A stretch of DNA of 64,000 nt from Haberlea rhodopensis. Taxonomy: Eukaryota; Streptophyta; Magnoliopsida; Lamiales; Gesneriaceae. Every line of letters begins with the position of its first letter. Within the stretch, counting starts at the first letter, position 1. Under the pieces are notes generated by a model that was given only the letters and a program-made list of their open reading frames with translations, made no database searches and was not told the DNA's origin. The position numbers and the translations under genes were made by a program. The stretch lies in assembly GCA_907163345.1 (NCBI GenBank), contig CAJQUN010001194.1, forward strand, positions 1 through 64,000, written 5' to 3'. This document shows positions 32,115 through 45,186 of the stretch, one piece after another.

Positions 32115-35100
32115 TTATAAGATTTCGTCCTCGAAATCACATGCACTTACCCCAAAAGAAACTAAACATAAACTCATACCAGAGAATAGTTCCGGGTAGT
32201 GCTGCACCATATGCTGCTCCGTCTCCCACGTAGCCTCCTCGACACCCCTGCGATCCCACTGAACCTTGATCATCGGTATCACTTTGTTCCGAAGCCTACG
32301 GTCTGCTCGATCTAGAATTCTGACAGGCCGTTCCACATAAGATACATCTGATTCCAACTGAACTTCGGAAGGCTGCAACACGTGAGACGGATCCGGCTCA
32401 TACTTCCGCAGCATCGATACATGAAACACATCATGTATCCCAGATAAAGAAGGCGGCAAAGCCAGTCGGTAAGCTAAGGTGCCAATGCGCTGCAAAATCT
32501 CGTACGGTCCCACATACCTCGGAGACAGTTTCCCGCGCATCCCAAATCGCACAACGCCTCTGAAAGGCGAGATCTTCAAAAAGACCTTATCTCCCAACTG
32601 AAATTCCAACGGTCTCCGCCGTTTATTCGCATAAGCTGCCTGTCTGTCTTGGGCCGCTTTCATTTTCTGCCTTATAATCTTTATCTTCTCTTCCATTTCC
32701 CGGATCAACTCAGGCCCTCCGACTGGTCTACTGTCCAAATCATCCCAACATAAGGGTGATCTACATCGTCTGCCATAAAGAGCTTCAAACGGAGCCATCT
32801 GAATACTTGCCTGGTAGCTATTGTCATACGAAAACTCTACCAAAGGCACTGAATCCTGCCAAGAGGCATCGAACTCCAAAACGCAAGCTCTCAACATGTC
32901 CTCGAGCGTCTGAATCGTGCGCTCGGTCTGGCCATCCGTCTGAGGATGATAAGCAGTGCTCAATCTGACCTCAGTTCCCGAAGCTGACTGAAGACCTTCC
33001 CAAAAATGAGATGTGAATCGCGGATCTCGATCTGACACAATGGAAACGGGGATCCCGTGCAATCTCACCACATCTCTAATATACAACTGCGCCATCCTCA
33101 AAAATGTGAACGTCATGCTATAGGGGATAAAATGAGCCACCTTGGTCAATCGATCCACGATCACCCAAATAGCATCGAAGCCTGAAGCACTCCTCGGCAA
33201 ATGAGTCACGAAGTCCATGGAAATGTGCTCCCACTTCCACTTCGGTATCTCCAAGCTCCTCAATTCGCCGCCAGGTCTCTGTCTCTCTGCCTTAACCTGC
33301 TGGCAGATCAGACACCTCTTCACAAAAGCGACGACATCAGACTTCATTCTCTTCCACCAAAACTGACCACGCAGATCTTTGTACATCTTCTTCCCGCCTG
33401 GGTGGATGCTAAGTCTGCTACTGTGAGCTCGCTCCAAGATTCCCTTACGCAACTCCGGCGTACTCGGAACTACCCAGCGGTTACCCAATCTCAAAGATCC
33501 GTCGTCGGCCACTCTGAACTTCGTCGGCTGACCAAGATGCACTATAGACAACCATCTCTGAACCTCAGCATCTGATCTCTGAGCTCTCCTGATGTTCTCA
33601 TAAATATCTGGCTCAGCTAATAAGGTAGAGACATACACTGGTGATGCATCTATATCAAAATCATAGCCGAGATGGTAATAGGAGGTCATCATAGCCGACA
33701 AATGGATGACGTCCTCAGCAGAACTCCTCACTTTCCGGCTCAAGGCGTCCGCTGTTAAATTGGCTTTCCCGGGATGGTACTCTATCTCACAGTCATAGTC
33801 CTTGAGTAGGTCCATCCATCTCCTCTGCCTCATGTTCAGCTCCGCCTGAGTGAATAGAAACTTGAGGCTCTTGTGGTCCGTGTATATGGTGAATGAGGTA
33901 CCATACAAATAATGTCTCCAGATCTTCAGGGCGAAGATGATAGCCGCCAATTCCAAGTCATGAACTGGATATCTGGTCTCATGCGGCTTCAACTGCCTCG
34001 ATGCATAAGCTACCACATGCTTATCTTGCATCAGAACACATCCAAGGCCCTGCAGTGATGCATCAGTATACAGAACAAATCTGGAGTTCTCCGTCGGGAT
34101 CACTAACACTGGCGCCATCGTCAACCGGTGCTTCAACTCCTGGAAGCTCTCCTCACAAGCTTCTGACCAAAAGAAAGGCACACCCTTCTGAGTCAACTGA
34201 GTCAGCGGCTTGGCAATCTTCGAAAAGCCCTCAACAAAGCGCCGATAATACCCGGCCAAACCAAGAAAACTCCGGATCTCAGGCACAGAAGTGGGGGCAG
34301 CCCACTCCATCACAGCCTCAATCTTCTTGGGGTCCACTGATATCCCGCTGCTCGAAATGACATGCCCCAGAAACACTACACTGCTCAGCCAAAACTCGCA
34401 CTTACTGAGCTTAGCATACAACTGATGCTCTCTGAGAATCTGAAGCACTGTCCTCAAGTGTTTCACATGATCTTCCTCGCTCCGGGAGTAGATAAGAATG
34501 TCGTCAATAAACACGATGACGAATTGATCAAGATACTGCTGAAACACTCTGTTCATCAGACTCATGAAGACTGCTGGAGCATTCGTCACACCGAACGGCA
34601 TCACTAAGAACTCATAATGCCCGTATCGTGTTCGGAATACTGTCTTCTGCACATCATCCTCTCTGACCCGAATCTGATGATACCCGGACCTCAAATCAAT
34701 CTTGCTATACACCCTGGTACCTTGCAACTGATCAAACAAGTCGTCAATCCTTGGGAGAGGATACTTGTTCTTCACTGTAGCCTTATTCAGCTGCCGGTAA
34801 TCGATGCACAGCCGCATCGAACCGTCCTTCTTCTTCACAAAGAGAACTGGTGCGCCCCATGGCGACACGCTCGGGCGTATATACCCCTTGTCAAGGAGAT
34901 CCTGCAACTGTTCTTTCAACTCTCTCAACTCGGCCGGTGCCATCCTATAAGGTGCACGAGAGATAGCGGATGTCCCTGGCAACAGCTCGATCCCAAACTC
35001 AACTTCCCTAGCCGGTGGGAATCCTGGGATCTCTTCTGGGAATACATCAGCGAACTCTGCCACTACTGGCACATCCTCAACTCTTAGTTCCTTACTCTTC

Positions 35101-36692
35101 CCAGACGTGTCCACGGCATAAATAAGATAGCCCGTGTGACCACGTTCCAACAACTGAGTCATCTTGATCGCTGAAATTAACGGAATCTTCGCACGAGAAC
35201 CGTTGCCATAGAAAGTCCACTGACTGCCCAACTCAGGTCTGAACTTCACTGTCCTCTGTCGGCAATCTACCACTGCCTGATATCTGTTCAGAACATCAAT
35301 ACCCAAGATGCAGTCGAAGTCTGACATACCCAGCACAATCAAGTCTGATCTCAACTCGTTGCCCTCAAAATAAATGAGGCAGTCTGCCATAAACTGATCC
35401 GCAACGACATTTCTTCCAGTGGGTGTCGAGACAAGGAGAGGCGTGGGTAAAGAAGACGTGCGCATATGGTGTCTCTCCACGAATCCCACAGACACAAAAG
35501 AATGGGAGGCACCTGTATCTATCAAAACAAAAGCAGGGTACGTAAATAAATGACACGTACCGGCAATCACCTCCTCTGGAGCTGCCTGAGCCTGCTCCCT
35601 GGTCAGTGCGTACACCTGTCCCTGGGGTGGTCCCACTGTCTGACCTCCCGATGGACGAGGCCCAAACTGCTGCCTCTGCTGCACTGTCCTGTCTTCAAAC
35701 CTTGGCCTGCTGCCCTGATACTCTGACTGTCCTCCCCGTGTGGGGCAATACCGAGCAATGTGGCCCATCTTGCCACAGACATAACATGCAGGACACTTGT
35801 TTGAAGAATGTGGCCCTCCACAATTATTGCACCTCGGCTCTCCCGGCCTATCCCCTTGTGAAGATCCTCTATTGGCCGACCAATTACCCTTCTTGTTATC
35901 CTGCTTCTGTCCAAAGTGTTTCTTTCCACCATACCTTGAAGATGAAGAGGCACCACGGGGTTTAAATGGCTCACCCCGAGGCCTCAAGCTGTCACTAGCC
36001 TGCCTCTGTTGCGGTACCGGTGGTGGCATGGCATAAGCTCCCACTCCTAGCTCAGCAAGCTCCGCTCTTGTGAGAGCATCATCAAAAGAAGTTGGGTTAT
36101 TGGTGATAACCCGATCATAGAGCTCCGGTCGCAACCCTTTCATGAAGTTCCTCATCTTAGCGTGTCCACTGGTGGCAATGTGGGGAACGTATCTCAACAA
36201 CGAAGAGTACCGTGTGGCATAGTCTGCCACTGTCATGTTCCCCTGCCTCAAACTTGTAAATTAATCCTCCTTTGTCTGTCTTGCTGCTGCGGAGAAGTAC
36301 CGATTCAAAAACCTAGTCCTGAAGAGTGTCCAGTCGATCACAGCACCCAGTGCTCTCATTTCCATTACTGTGCTCCTCCACCACATCCGAGGTTTCTTGG
36401 CTAATTGAAACTCCGCCAGCCTCATCCAAGCAGTAACAGCACAAGGAGCCGATACAAAGATCTGCTCAAGTCTTTCCAGCCACTCTTCCGCTTCTTCTCC
36501 GGACTCTGTCCCCTCAAACCGGGGCGGATGATAAGACAGAAACTGCGTCAAGCTAATCTCACCCGGTAGCAATAACTGAACTACTGGTTCCATCCCTACA
36601 GCCGGTGGAGGTAGAGGATTAGCCTGTCCAATACTCGCATTCATGCTCCCCATATCACCGACTTCCTCATTAGCAGCCATGCTGTAACACAA
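32115..36692 (-). pseudogene. Ty3/gypsy gag-pol polyprotein (G2), one in-frame stop
   Basis: Gag begins at 36692 (MCYSMAANEEVGD), with the retrotransposon gag domain in the first 143 codons. A TAA at 36261-36263 then stops the frame, and the same frame continues open for about 1380 codons to 32115. Counting from 36251: zinc knuckle CYVCGKMGHIARYC 156-169, protease DTGASHSF 245-252, RT with FIDD 581-584, RNase H YTDAS 729-733, integrase D1013, D1074 and E1110 (D-35-E spacing), then a chromodomain-like end (IKVQWDRRGVEEATWE). The polyprotein makes the particle and copies and inserts the element. Everything except the one stop looks intact, so loss of function appears recent. No separate gag and pol frames are expected in this lineage. 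Confidence 0.93.
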
Positions 36693-36872
36693 ATGTTAAC
36701 AACAATCCAAAGCAATATACATCATATCGTTAGATAACAGGAGTGATATAAGCATGTTAGTATAACAAGATATACAAAATATGCACCACATGCATAAACA
36801 TGCTCTAAATGTAAGCACCTAGCCTATCATGCTAAGGTTACCCTTCACTCGTTCCCGGGTTCTCTAACCACT

Positions 36873-36884
36873 GCTCTGATACCA
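36873..36884 (-). other. Primer binding site of G2
   Basis: On the minus strand it is TGGTATCAGAGC, complementary to the 3' end of plant initiator-Met tRNA, four bases from the 5' LTR end at 36889. Confidence 0.9.
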
Positions 36885-36888
36885 CTAA

Positions 36889-39009
36889 TGTAAGGACCCT
36901 AATCCTTAAGTGCGGAAATAAGGCATAATAGAGCTAATATAATGATCAGAGTGAGAAAAGAACATGTTGAGTCTATGAGCTTAAGCATTACATGCCATAA
37001 TAATAAGGACTTCTAAAAAGAATGGATTAATTACATTCCTCATCAATGAATGCTATCAACTAGTTTTACACTACTCCTAGAGTAGACACTAGACAAAATA
37101 ATCCTGTCCTTTAATCCTCAAAAGAATGCTTCACAAGCTCACCACCTCAACCCGTTCAAAGCTTGCTATTATGCCAAAAAGGTACCTACAAGGACAACCC
37201 CCAAACATGAGCAATAATAATCATTCATATTCAACACAATATGAAGATAAAGCGTAATGCATAATCAATATAAAACACTTCCTGTTTTCCCCATGCATTT
37301 CAAACGCTTCCCGTTTGGTTGTCCCTGTACCATAACTCACGAGTATAATCAATAGATTATTTTTAATGGCCAAAACATGTCATGACATCATATACCATCT
37401 CAACAGTACCAAATATTGGTCACCATTCCCTAGTCTGTCCATCACAGTGTATTTTAATGCCCCTCGCTTATTTTCATATGGGCGGCATAGGATAACCTCG
37501 CTACAATGGACATGCGGCGCTCCCACCCCTCGCTTCACAGAGAGCGGCAAATACCCTTTCCTCGCCCCATATGACAACCACGCTCAAATGTGACATGCGG
37601 CGCTCCCACCCCTCGCTTCACATTTAGCGGAACCAATACAAAAAGCGGCAAGCATTAAAATCATCAAAGGATGACCACGACTCATGGGATGTGCATCCAA
37701 TAATCATAATATGCATCTATCATCAATATGCATAAATTACCATGTATATGCATCCACAATGCAATACCACATATGGCATAAATCAACATGTATATGCATC
37801 CACAATGCAATACCACATATATACTCGCATCCACAATGCATAAACAATGAGTATATAAAATACATGTTACCGTTGGGTGCCCGTACGTCCGCTACGTACC
37901 TTTCCAAAAAGTGGAATGTGGTTGGACCTCAATTCCTTGGCTGCGTTGCCACCTGGGTTGGTTCTACATATTCACAAATACCAATATTAGAACCCAATAA
38001 TAGTCCAATACCAAAAATCCCACAAAAATACCCAAAAACACCATTTTTGGTGTCTCGCGATCGATCGCCAACAAGCCCCGATCGATCGCGAGACCACACT
38101 GTCTCAGCCAACAAAAATAAACAATCCGCGATCGATCGCGGAGCTAGCGCCGATCGATCGCGGACTCGCCGATCGATCGCGCGCATCTCGCGATCTGTCG
38201 CTGAAGTGCACTGCCTCAGCGCTGTTGCTCGCGATCGATCGCGAGCGGACGCCGATCGATCGCCGAGCTGCGGGCAAGCGAGATTCGGGCACTATTCACC
38301 CATCTCCTTCCCAAACACAAACAAACCCACCAATACCAACATTAATCAAACCCAACAACTCAAAACCACCCATAAACATCATAACAAACTCATATAAACA
38401 ACATCCAACTAAAACACTACCAAAATCACAACACCCAACACAAACCCATTTAAACCCTTCAAAACCAACCCAAACTTCAACAAAACCTTACAAAAATAAA
38501 CCATGAGGTACCCATACCTCTTGGGGATCTCAAATCACCCAACAATCTTCCACAAATCAAAGTTTGCAAGGTCTCCTCTTCACCCCAAAGGTGGAACTCG
38601 AAATTAAGGGGAAGGGAAGGGTTTGGGTGTGATATTTGGTAAAGTAAGAGTGAGGTTGAAAGAGTGGGGTTGGGTATTAAAATGTGAGTTTATTAAAATG
38701 ATACCAAAAGAATTCCATGGTGTATAAAACACCCCCAACATGATATTTTTCAAAGCATTTACTCAAAATGCACCATAATATCAATTAACACATGATTCCT
38801 CATAAATTGCTAACCAAGGCAAATAAATCATGCTTCCCATAATATTTACCCAACATGCACCCTAAAATGCAACCCGGGTCATCCTATCCACATGACCATG
38901 CATTTCTACATAAGGTAAATAAATCCCAACACATAATCAATTACCACATAATTAATCATGTAAACACAATTAGAGCCAAATAGCAATTAACCATTTCGGG
39001 GATGTCACA
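36889..39009 (-). repeat. 5' LTR of gypsy G2
   Basis: Nearly identical to 29983-32102. Differences seen by eye include a 2-bp indel in the second palindrome spacer (38076 region), CTGTCG for CGGTCG in the weak palindrome, and one C deleted near 38875. The leftward transcript would start inside it. Confidence 0.95.
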
Positions 39010-39628
39010 CATATCGACTCATTCGAGCATGGCCATGCATTTTAGTTCTCACTTGATCAAGGGCCAAACACATCTCCTGTTATATAGGAGGGACAAATCC
39101 TATCTCGATCAGTCAACATCCCTCTACATAATTCGTAGTGTATCCAATAGTCGCCTTTATAGATTACCCTGTTACGGGTAACGTTTGACGATATCAAGAT
39201 ACATAACTCCTTATGTTGGGATCTCTGATGATCACAAGTCGTAAGGATTACATACATTATTATCACTATGAGAATTGCATATGACGATCATATAACTATC
39301 CATGTTGCATTCTCATGGTGGGTCTGTTCAGTACATCGTTCTCTAACATGTACCCATATGTTGATTTGATATCTCATATCAATGAACAATTCATCGATCA
39401 ACACATACTAGTCTCTACGTATTATCATTATCCCTTTCATGATAATACTTGACTAGGAACATCTTTAAGAATAATACAATATTATTCTAAGGACATTAAC
39501 ATATATATTAATTCACAATGCACAGTTAAAAGAATAATATATAATAATGAATTGCCATTCATAAAACCATATTACAGAATATGTCACAAACAATCATCTA
39601 ATGACTTGTCTTAGGGCATATCCCAACA
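39010..39628 (-). repeat. Copia 3' LTR, right part
   Basis: Begins with the CATAT duplicate and ends at the plus-strand CCCAACA that abuts the purine tract (minus GTGGGAGATT). Nearly identical to 46070-46688. Confidence 0.95.
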
Positions 39629-42600
39629 AATCTCCCACTTGCACTAAGACCAATCAGACATACTCTTAATGCCTAGAGATCTAGTATGACGATCATGCTA
39701 CTGCTGTGACAGTGGCTACGTCAATGGGTCAGATACATTATCATCTGTTGGTACTTTGCATATCTTAGGCAAAACACATACCCTTATTGCGATCGAAAAT
39801 CATCTTTGTTGGTTTGGAAGCTTGCATCAGTGTAACCCATTACATTGAGCTCTTCCTCACCTCCATAAATCAAGAATGTATCCTTAGTCCTTCTCAAGTA
39901 CTTCAGGATGTTCTTGACAGCAATCCAGTGACCTTCACCTGGATCAACTTGATATCTGCTCGTCATGCTCAAAGCATACGATATATCGGGACGAGTACAT
40001 ATCATGGCATACATGATAGATCCAATAGCTGACGCGTATGGAATCTTACTCATGCGTTGTCTCTCATCTGGTGTTGAAGGACACCGTTCTTTCGAGAGAT
40101 AAATACCATGTGTCATACTTTCTTGGATTCTTGCATGCTAAACCTTTTAAGCACCTTGTCTATGTATGTACTTTGACTTAGACCAAGAAGCCTTCTTGAT
40201 CTATCTATATAGATCTTGATTCCTAATACATAGGTGGCTTCTCCTAAGTCTTTCATCGAAAAGCAGTTCCCTAGCCAAATCTTTACAGATTGCAAGGCAG
40301 GGATATCATTTCCAATAAGAAGTATGTCATCTACATACAACACTAGGAAAATGATTACGCTCCCACTGACCTTCTTGTAAACACAAGGTTCATCTTCATT
40401 TTTGATAAAACCAAACTCTTTGATTGCATCATCAGAACGAAGATTCCAACTCCGAGAAGCTTGCTTCAATCCATAAATGGATCGTTGTAGCTTGCATATC
40501 TTTCCAGCATCCTTTGGATCGACAAAACCCTCGGGCTGTGTCATGTACACATCCTCGAGCAGATTTCCATTAAGGAAAGCTGTTTTGACATCCATCTGCC
40601 AGATTTCATAATCATGAAATGCAGCTATTGCAAGTAAGATCCTTATGGATTTAACCATGGCCACTGGTGAAAAGGTTTCATCATAGTCAATACCATGAAT
40701 TTGTTTGAATCCTTTTGCAACCAGCCGACCTTTATAGGTTTGTACGTTACCATCCATATCGGTCTTTTTCTTGAAAATCCATTTGCACCCTATGGGTCGT
40801 ACCCCTTCAGGTGGATCAACTAAAGTCCATACTTGGTTTGCATACATGGATTCCATCTCAGATTTCATGGCCTCTTGCCATTTCTCAGAATCATTGCCCA
40901 TAATAGCTTGTTGATAAGATGACGGCTCATCCTCATCAATAAGTAGTAAGTCACCTTGTTGAGTCACAAGAAATCCATATCTCTGTGGCTCCCGGTGTTC
41001 TCTTACAGACCTACGCTGGGCTTGTGTCTCTTGAGCAGGTATTCTTCCACAACAGTTTGTGGTGCCTGCTCTATTTCCATCTCAATCTCAGGTTCAGTGT
41101 TTTCTTGTGGTTGAACTTCACTAAGTTCTATTTTTCTCCCACTGATTTTTCTAGAAATAAATTCTCTTTCAAGAAATACACCAGTCCGAGCAACAACTAC
41201 TTTGTTCTCGGTGGGATAATAGAAATAGTATCCTTTCGTTTCCTTAGGATACCCCACAAATAAACACTTATCAGATTTGGGTCCAAGTTTGTTAGTGGCG
41301 TGACGTCTAACGAAAGCCTCACAACCCCAAATCTTCATAAAAGACATACTAGGACGCTTCCCAGTCCATATCTCATATGGTGTCTTTTCCACTGATTTAG
41401 ATGGAACATGGTTCAGTAAGAAAATCGCTGTTTCTAGAGCGTGTCCCCAAAACGATATCGGAAGATCTGCATGACTCATCATTGATCTAACCATGTCTAA
41501 CAAGGTTCGATTTCTCCTCTCGGATACACCATTCCATTGTGGAGTATACGGAGGAGTGAGTTGTGGGACTATCCCACACTCCTTTAGATAGTCATGAAAC
41601 TCTTGGCTTAAGTATTCTCCTCCTCGATCTGATCGAAGGATTTTGATACTCTTGCCAAGTTGGTTTTGTACTTCATTCTTGAAATCTTTGAACTTTTCAA
41701 AGGTTTCATGCTTATGTTTCATTAGGTACACATACCCATATCTACTGAGGTCATCAGTAAATGTAACGAAGTATTGAAAACCACCTCTAGCTTGTGTACT
41801 TATTGGTCCACATACATCACTATGTATTAGTCCCAATAAAACATTTGCCCTTTCAACATGTCCCTTGAAAGGGGCTTTAGTCATCTTACCCATTAAACAA
41901 GATTCGCAAGTTTCATATGATTCAAAATCAAATGAATCTAATACTCCATCCTTATGAAGTTTAGATATGCGGTTCTCGTTTATGTGTCCCAAGCGACAGT
42001 GCCAGAGATAAGTCGGATTACAATCATTATTTTTAATCCTTTTAGTATTTATGTTATAGATAGGCATATCAAGATTTAATACATAAAGACCATTCACCAT
42101 TTGTGCACTAGCATAAAACATATCATTTAAATAAATAGAACAACAATTGTCCTTTATTATAAATGAAAAACCATACTTGTCCAAATAAGAAATAGATATT
42201 ATGTTTTTAGTAATTGAAGGCACAAAATAACAGTCTTTTAAAATCAACGATAAACCAGAAGGTAAAGCTAAATGATAATCTCCTATAGCTAATGCAGCAA
42301 CTCTTGCTCCATTTCCAACTCGGAGATCAACTTCACCTTTCGCCAATGTCCTACTCCTTTTGAGATCCTGCACATTTACACAAATGTGAGATCCACATCC
42401 AGTATCTAATACCCATGATGAAGAAGTAGATAAATTGACTTCTATAACAAAAATACCTGAAGCGGAAGTCACACTTCCTTTCTTTAGATCCTCCAGATAT
42501 ACTTTGCAGTTTCTTTTCCAATGGCCGGTCTCACCGCAATGGAAACAGTTCCCTTCCTTTGCTATCCCTCCCTTTGGCTTTAGTGCAGAAGACTTTGGCT

Positions 42601-43309
42601 TAGATTTAGCAAAGACCTTCTTTGCTTTCTTGTTGCCTTTAGCTTTGGCCCTTCCTTTGCCCTTATTCACAATAAGAACATTTGTGGCCTTAGTCTTCTT
42701 TGTATTTGCTTCATATGTTCTCAACATACCAAGCAATTGTGGTAGAGTCTTTTCCATGTCAGTCATATTGTAATTAACTACAAATTGACTGAAGCTCTCA
42801 GGCAACGATTGCAAGATCACATCGGTGGCCAACTCTTGGTCCAATGGAAAACCCAGCTTGTCCAGATTCTCAATGTACCCAATCATCTTGAGCACATGAG
42901 TTCCAACTAGGCTTCCCTCTACCATCCTGCACTGGAATAACGCTTTAGAGACGTCATACCTCTCTTCTCTAGCTTGCTGTTGGTACAACTGCTTTAAGTG
43001 TTCGATCATATCAAACGCCTCCATTTCCTCATGTTGCTTCTGAAGCTCAGAGTTCATGGTGGCAAGCATGAGGCACCCAACATCAAGTGCGTCACTCTGA
43101 TGCTTCTTGTAAGCATCTTTTTCAGCTCTTGTAGCTGTTAGGGGAGGTTCCTCAGCGGGCAAGGGTTCCTCTAGGACATATTGTTTCTTTTCTTGTTTGA
43201 GGACTATCCTCAAGTTCCTATGCCAGTCTAGGAAATTCGTCCCATTTAATTTGTCCTTCTCAAGGACCGATCGCAGTGATAAAGTGCTAGTAACGTTGTT
43301 AGTTGCCAT
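39629..43309 (-). pseudogene. Ty1/copia gag-pol polyprotein, frameshifted and lacking most of RNase H
   Basis: Frame 43309-41003 (768 residues): gag (NGTNFLDWHRNLRIVL at 22-37), zinc knuckle CFHCGETGHWKRNC 255-268, protease DTGCGSHIC 302-310, integrase zinc motif H437/H442/C468/C471 and catalytic D498, D561, E597. A frame change near 41005 leads to the RT frame 40967-40113 (DVKTAFLNG, YVDDILLIG). Another near 40115 leads to 40116-39784 (CTRPDISYALSM, YTDASFQ). After the RNase H start, GYVFCL jumps directly to KVPTDDNVSDPLT, so most of RNase H is deleted. The final residues reach the purine tract. The element cannot copy itself, although its LTRs are nearly identical. The copia lineage was not resolved. 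Confidence 0.92.
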
Positions 43310-45186
43310 GGATATCTACAATATAAATATGCAAAATAAGTTTATGATTTAAATCATTTAACATGGTCTTATATTAAATGATACTCCCACTATTTTGTTT
43401 GAAAAATATCAACCCTCGAAACCTTTAGTGGGCCAAGATCCATATTTCGCCTAATCTTGAGTTAGCTTTGGCTAATCGCCCAAGACTCGGTTATTTAGGT
43501 AAACAACACTTTGTCAATTATATCACATATAATTCTTGGATAGTTGGACGAACAACACTTTGTTCAATTCATCAAATGAATTATAATCCAACCCATGCCT
43601 CTAGGTTCCCAATCCTATTGAGATCACCTAGTTAAGTCGTACCCAATTAAAGTATAACGGATATCACTTTTATCCTTTCGCGCCTTACTAAGATTGCCAC
43701 GGTGCTTTGCTTTGGCAAACCCACACATGTACAATCGAAGTTATTGACGAGTACTTTTATTTGGAAGGCATCTAAAACTTAATATTTTAGAGGGATTTAT
43801 TGATCTCATGATTAATTTGATAATTTAAAATATGTCCACTACATATAGTTGTATACATATCTACATATATGTGTAATACTATTATCAAACTAAAACATAA
43901 GATAAATCATGCATCAACATACATAATTAAACGTGACATGGTTATAGCCCCTACTAATGATTTTCTCAAGCCAATGAGAAAATCCAATGAGTCAACTTAA
44001 GGTAACTTCATAAGTACCTTCATTTGGCTCCAATTTGTGAATGGCCTCCTCATCCCGGCACGATGCTCCATCTTCATTGATCACCATCAATAAAATAAAC
44101 TACACTATATACAAGATATAGAATTCCTCGATTCACATTCGAGGGGAACATAGGGGAGGGATTACATTTAGAATGAAATAGAGAAAGGCACGACACGCAG
44201 GTCGTATTATAAATTACAACATCCACAAATCCTATCTAATAGGTCAAAGGGCTATAACCACGCACCATGCTCAAACAACACATAAAGCATGCATTAACAT
44301 TTAATTAATTAAATTCTAAACATTTTAAATTTAATTCTAATTAAAACTGTAAAATAATTTTTGAAAAATTATCGTACGCTCGGGACATCACATGCCACGA
44401 ACTAAAGCGACTAAAACACGAACCACCATGGTTCGAACCATGAAGCACACGGCTGGACCAATAGTGGGCCTAGGGTTCGAAACCCTAGCCCATGGCCGAG
44501 CCATGGCTCGAGCGGCGGCGGCGCTAGGGTTCCAAACCCTAGCCGCCTCGCACCATCTTTATTTTTCATCAAGCCAACTTGCTTGAATCACCGAAATTCA
44601 TGAGCCACGAGCTACGGTCCAACCATGGACGGTTCATGACGGTGACGGCTTAACCATCTCGAGCCAAGGGTTCGAAAAACCCTAGCCCTCATGTGGTGTA
44701 GCCGTCGACCCTCATAATTCCGTGGACCATGATCGAACCATCTTGCACCTTCTCAATACTTTATCGAGCCAATAGAGTTCAAAACCCTAGATAGTGTGAC
44801 GGCTTGACCCATGCACGAGCCAGGTCCGAACCCTAGCCCTTATTCGGCGGCTGCATGGCCATGCACGGGCTTATGGGTTCGAAACCCTAGCTCATGCGGC
44901 GGCCGTGAGCCAAGGTGACTAGGGTTCGAAACCCTAGCCATCCGGTGGTGGCTGCCGTGAGCCATGCATGGGCTAACACCTCGATTTTACGCTTTCGTGT
45001 ATCGTATACAATTATTCGCCAATTATATCAAATACAATTATACGATGATTTTCATAAACTAAAATTAATTTCATATCATATATGCATTTAAACAGTTTTA
45101 ATAGCATGCAATATTAATTCTAATATGATTAACACAATTTAATCACATAGATCCGATATGAACCTTGTACACGGCTCTGATACCAC
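43310..45186 (-). other. Copia leader with repeated palindromic motif
   Basis: No gene is seen. Long non-coding leader between the primer site (45174-45185) and gag. Between 44470 and 44937 it contains CTAGGGTTCGAAACCCTAG or close variants five times, in a locally GC-rich stretch with GCGGCGGC and GAGCCATG words. Confidence 0.75.
44470..44937. repeat. Repeated CTAGGGTTCGAAACCCTAG palindromes
   Basis: Copies: 44470-44488 (full), 44524-44542 (one change), 44666-44685 (two added A), 44875-44890 (short), 44919-44937 (full); half copies near 44768 and 44826. Each joins an inverted pair of the plant telo-box word AAACCCTA. On the plus strand it also fits the polymerase III B-box (GGTTCGAAACC). Confidence 0.85.

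Larger units (their letters stand above)
29983..39009 (-). mobile_element. Ty3/gypsy element G2 (chromovirus, Tekay/Del-like), nearly complete
   Basis: LTRs at 29983-32102 (2120 bp) and 36889-39009 (2121 bp); target duplication CATAT at 29978-29982 and 39010-39014. It reads leftward: 5' LTR 36889-39009, primer site GCTCTGATACCA 36873-36884, gag-pol 36692-32115, purine tract 32103-32116, 3' LTR. The LTRs differ at about eight positions by eye, so this is the youngest insertion in the nest. The C-terminal chromodomain-like block and the LTR length suggest the Tekay/Del lineage. Confidence 0.96.

Noticed and set aside
34001..36404. Plus-strand frames opposite gypsy G2 gag-pol
   Set aside because: Antisense shadows of a long coding region.
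37684..38397. 237-codon frame in the G2 5' LTR
   Set aside because: It is antisense to the LTR and spans palindromes and low-complexity sequence; the other LTR breaks it by small indels.
44470..44937. tRNA genes suggested by GGTTCGAAACC words
   Set aside because: No A-box at the proper distance, no cloverleaf and no terminator; the word is part of a palindrome.
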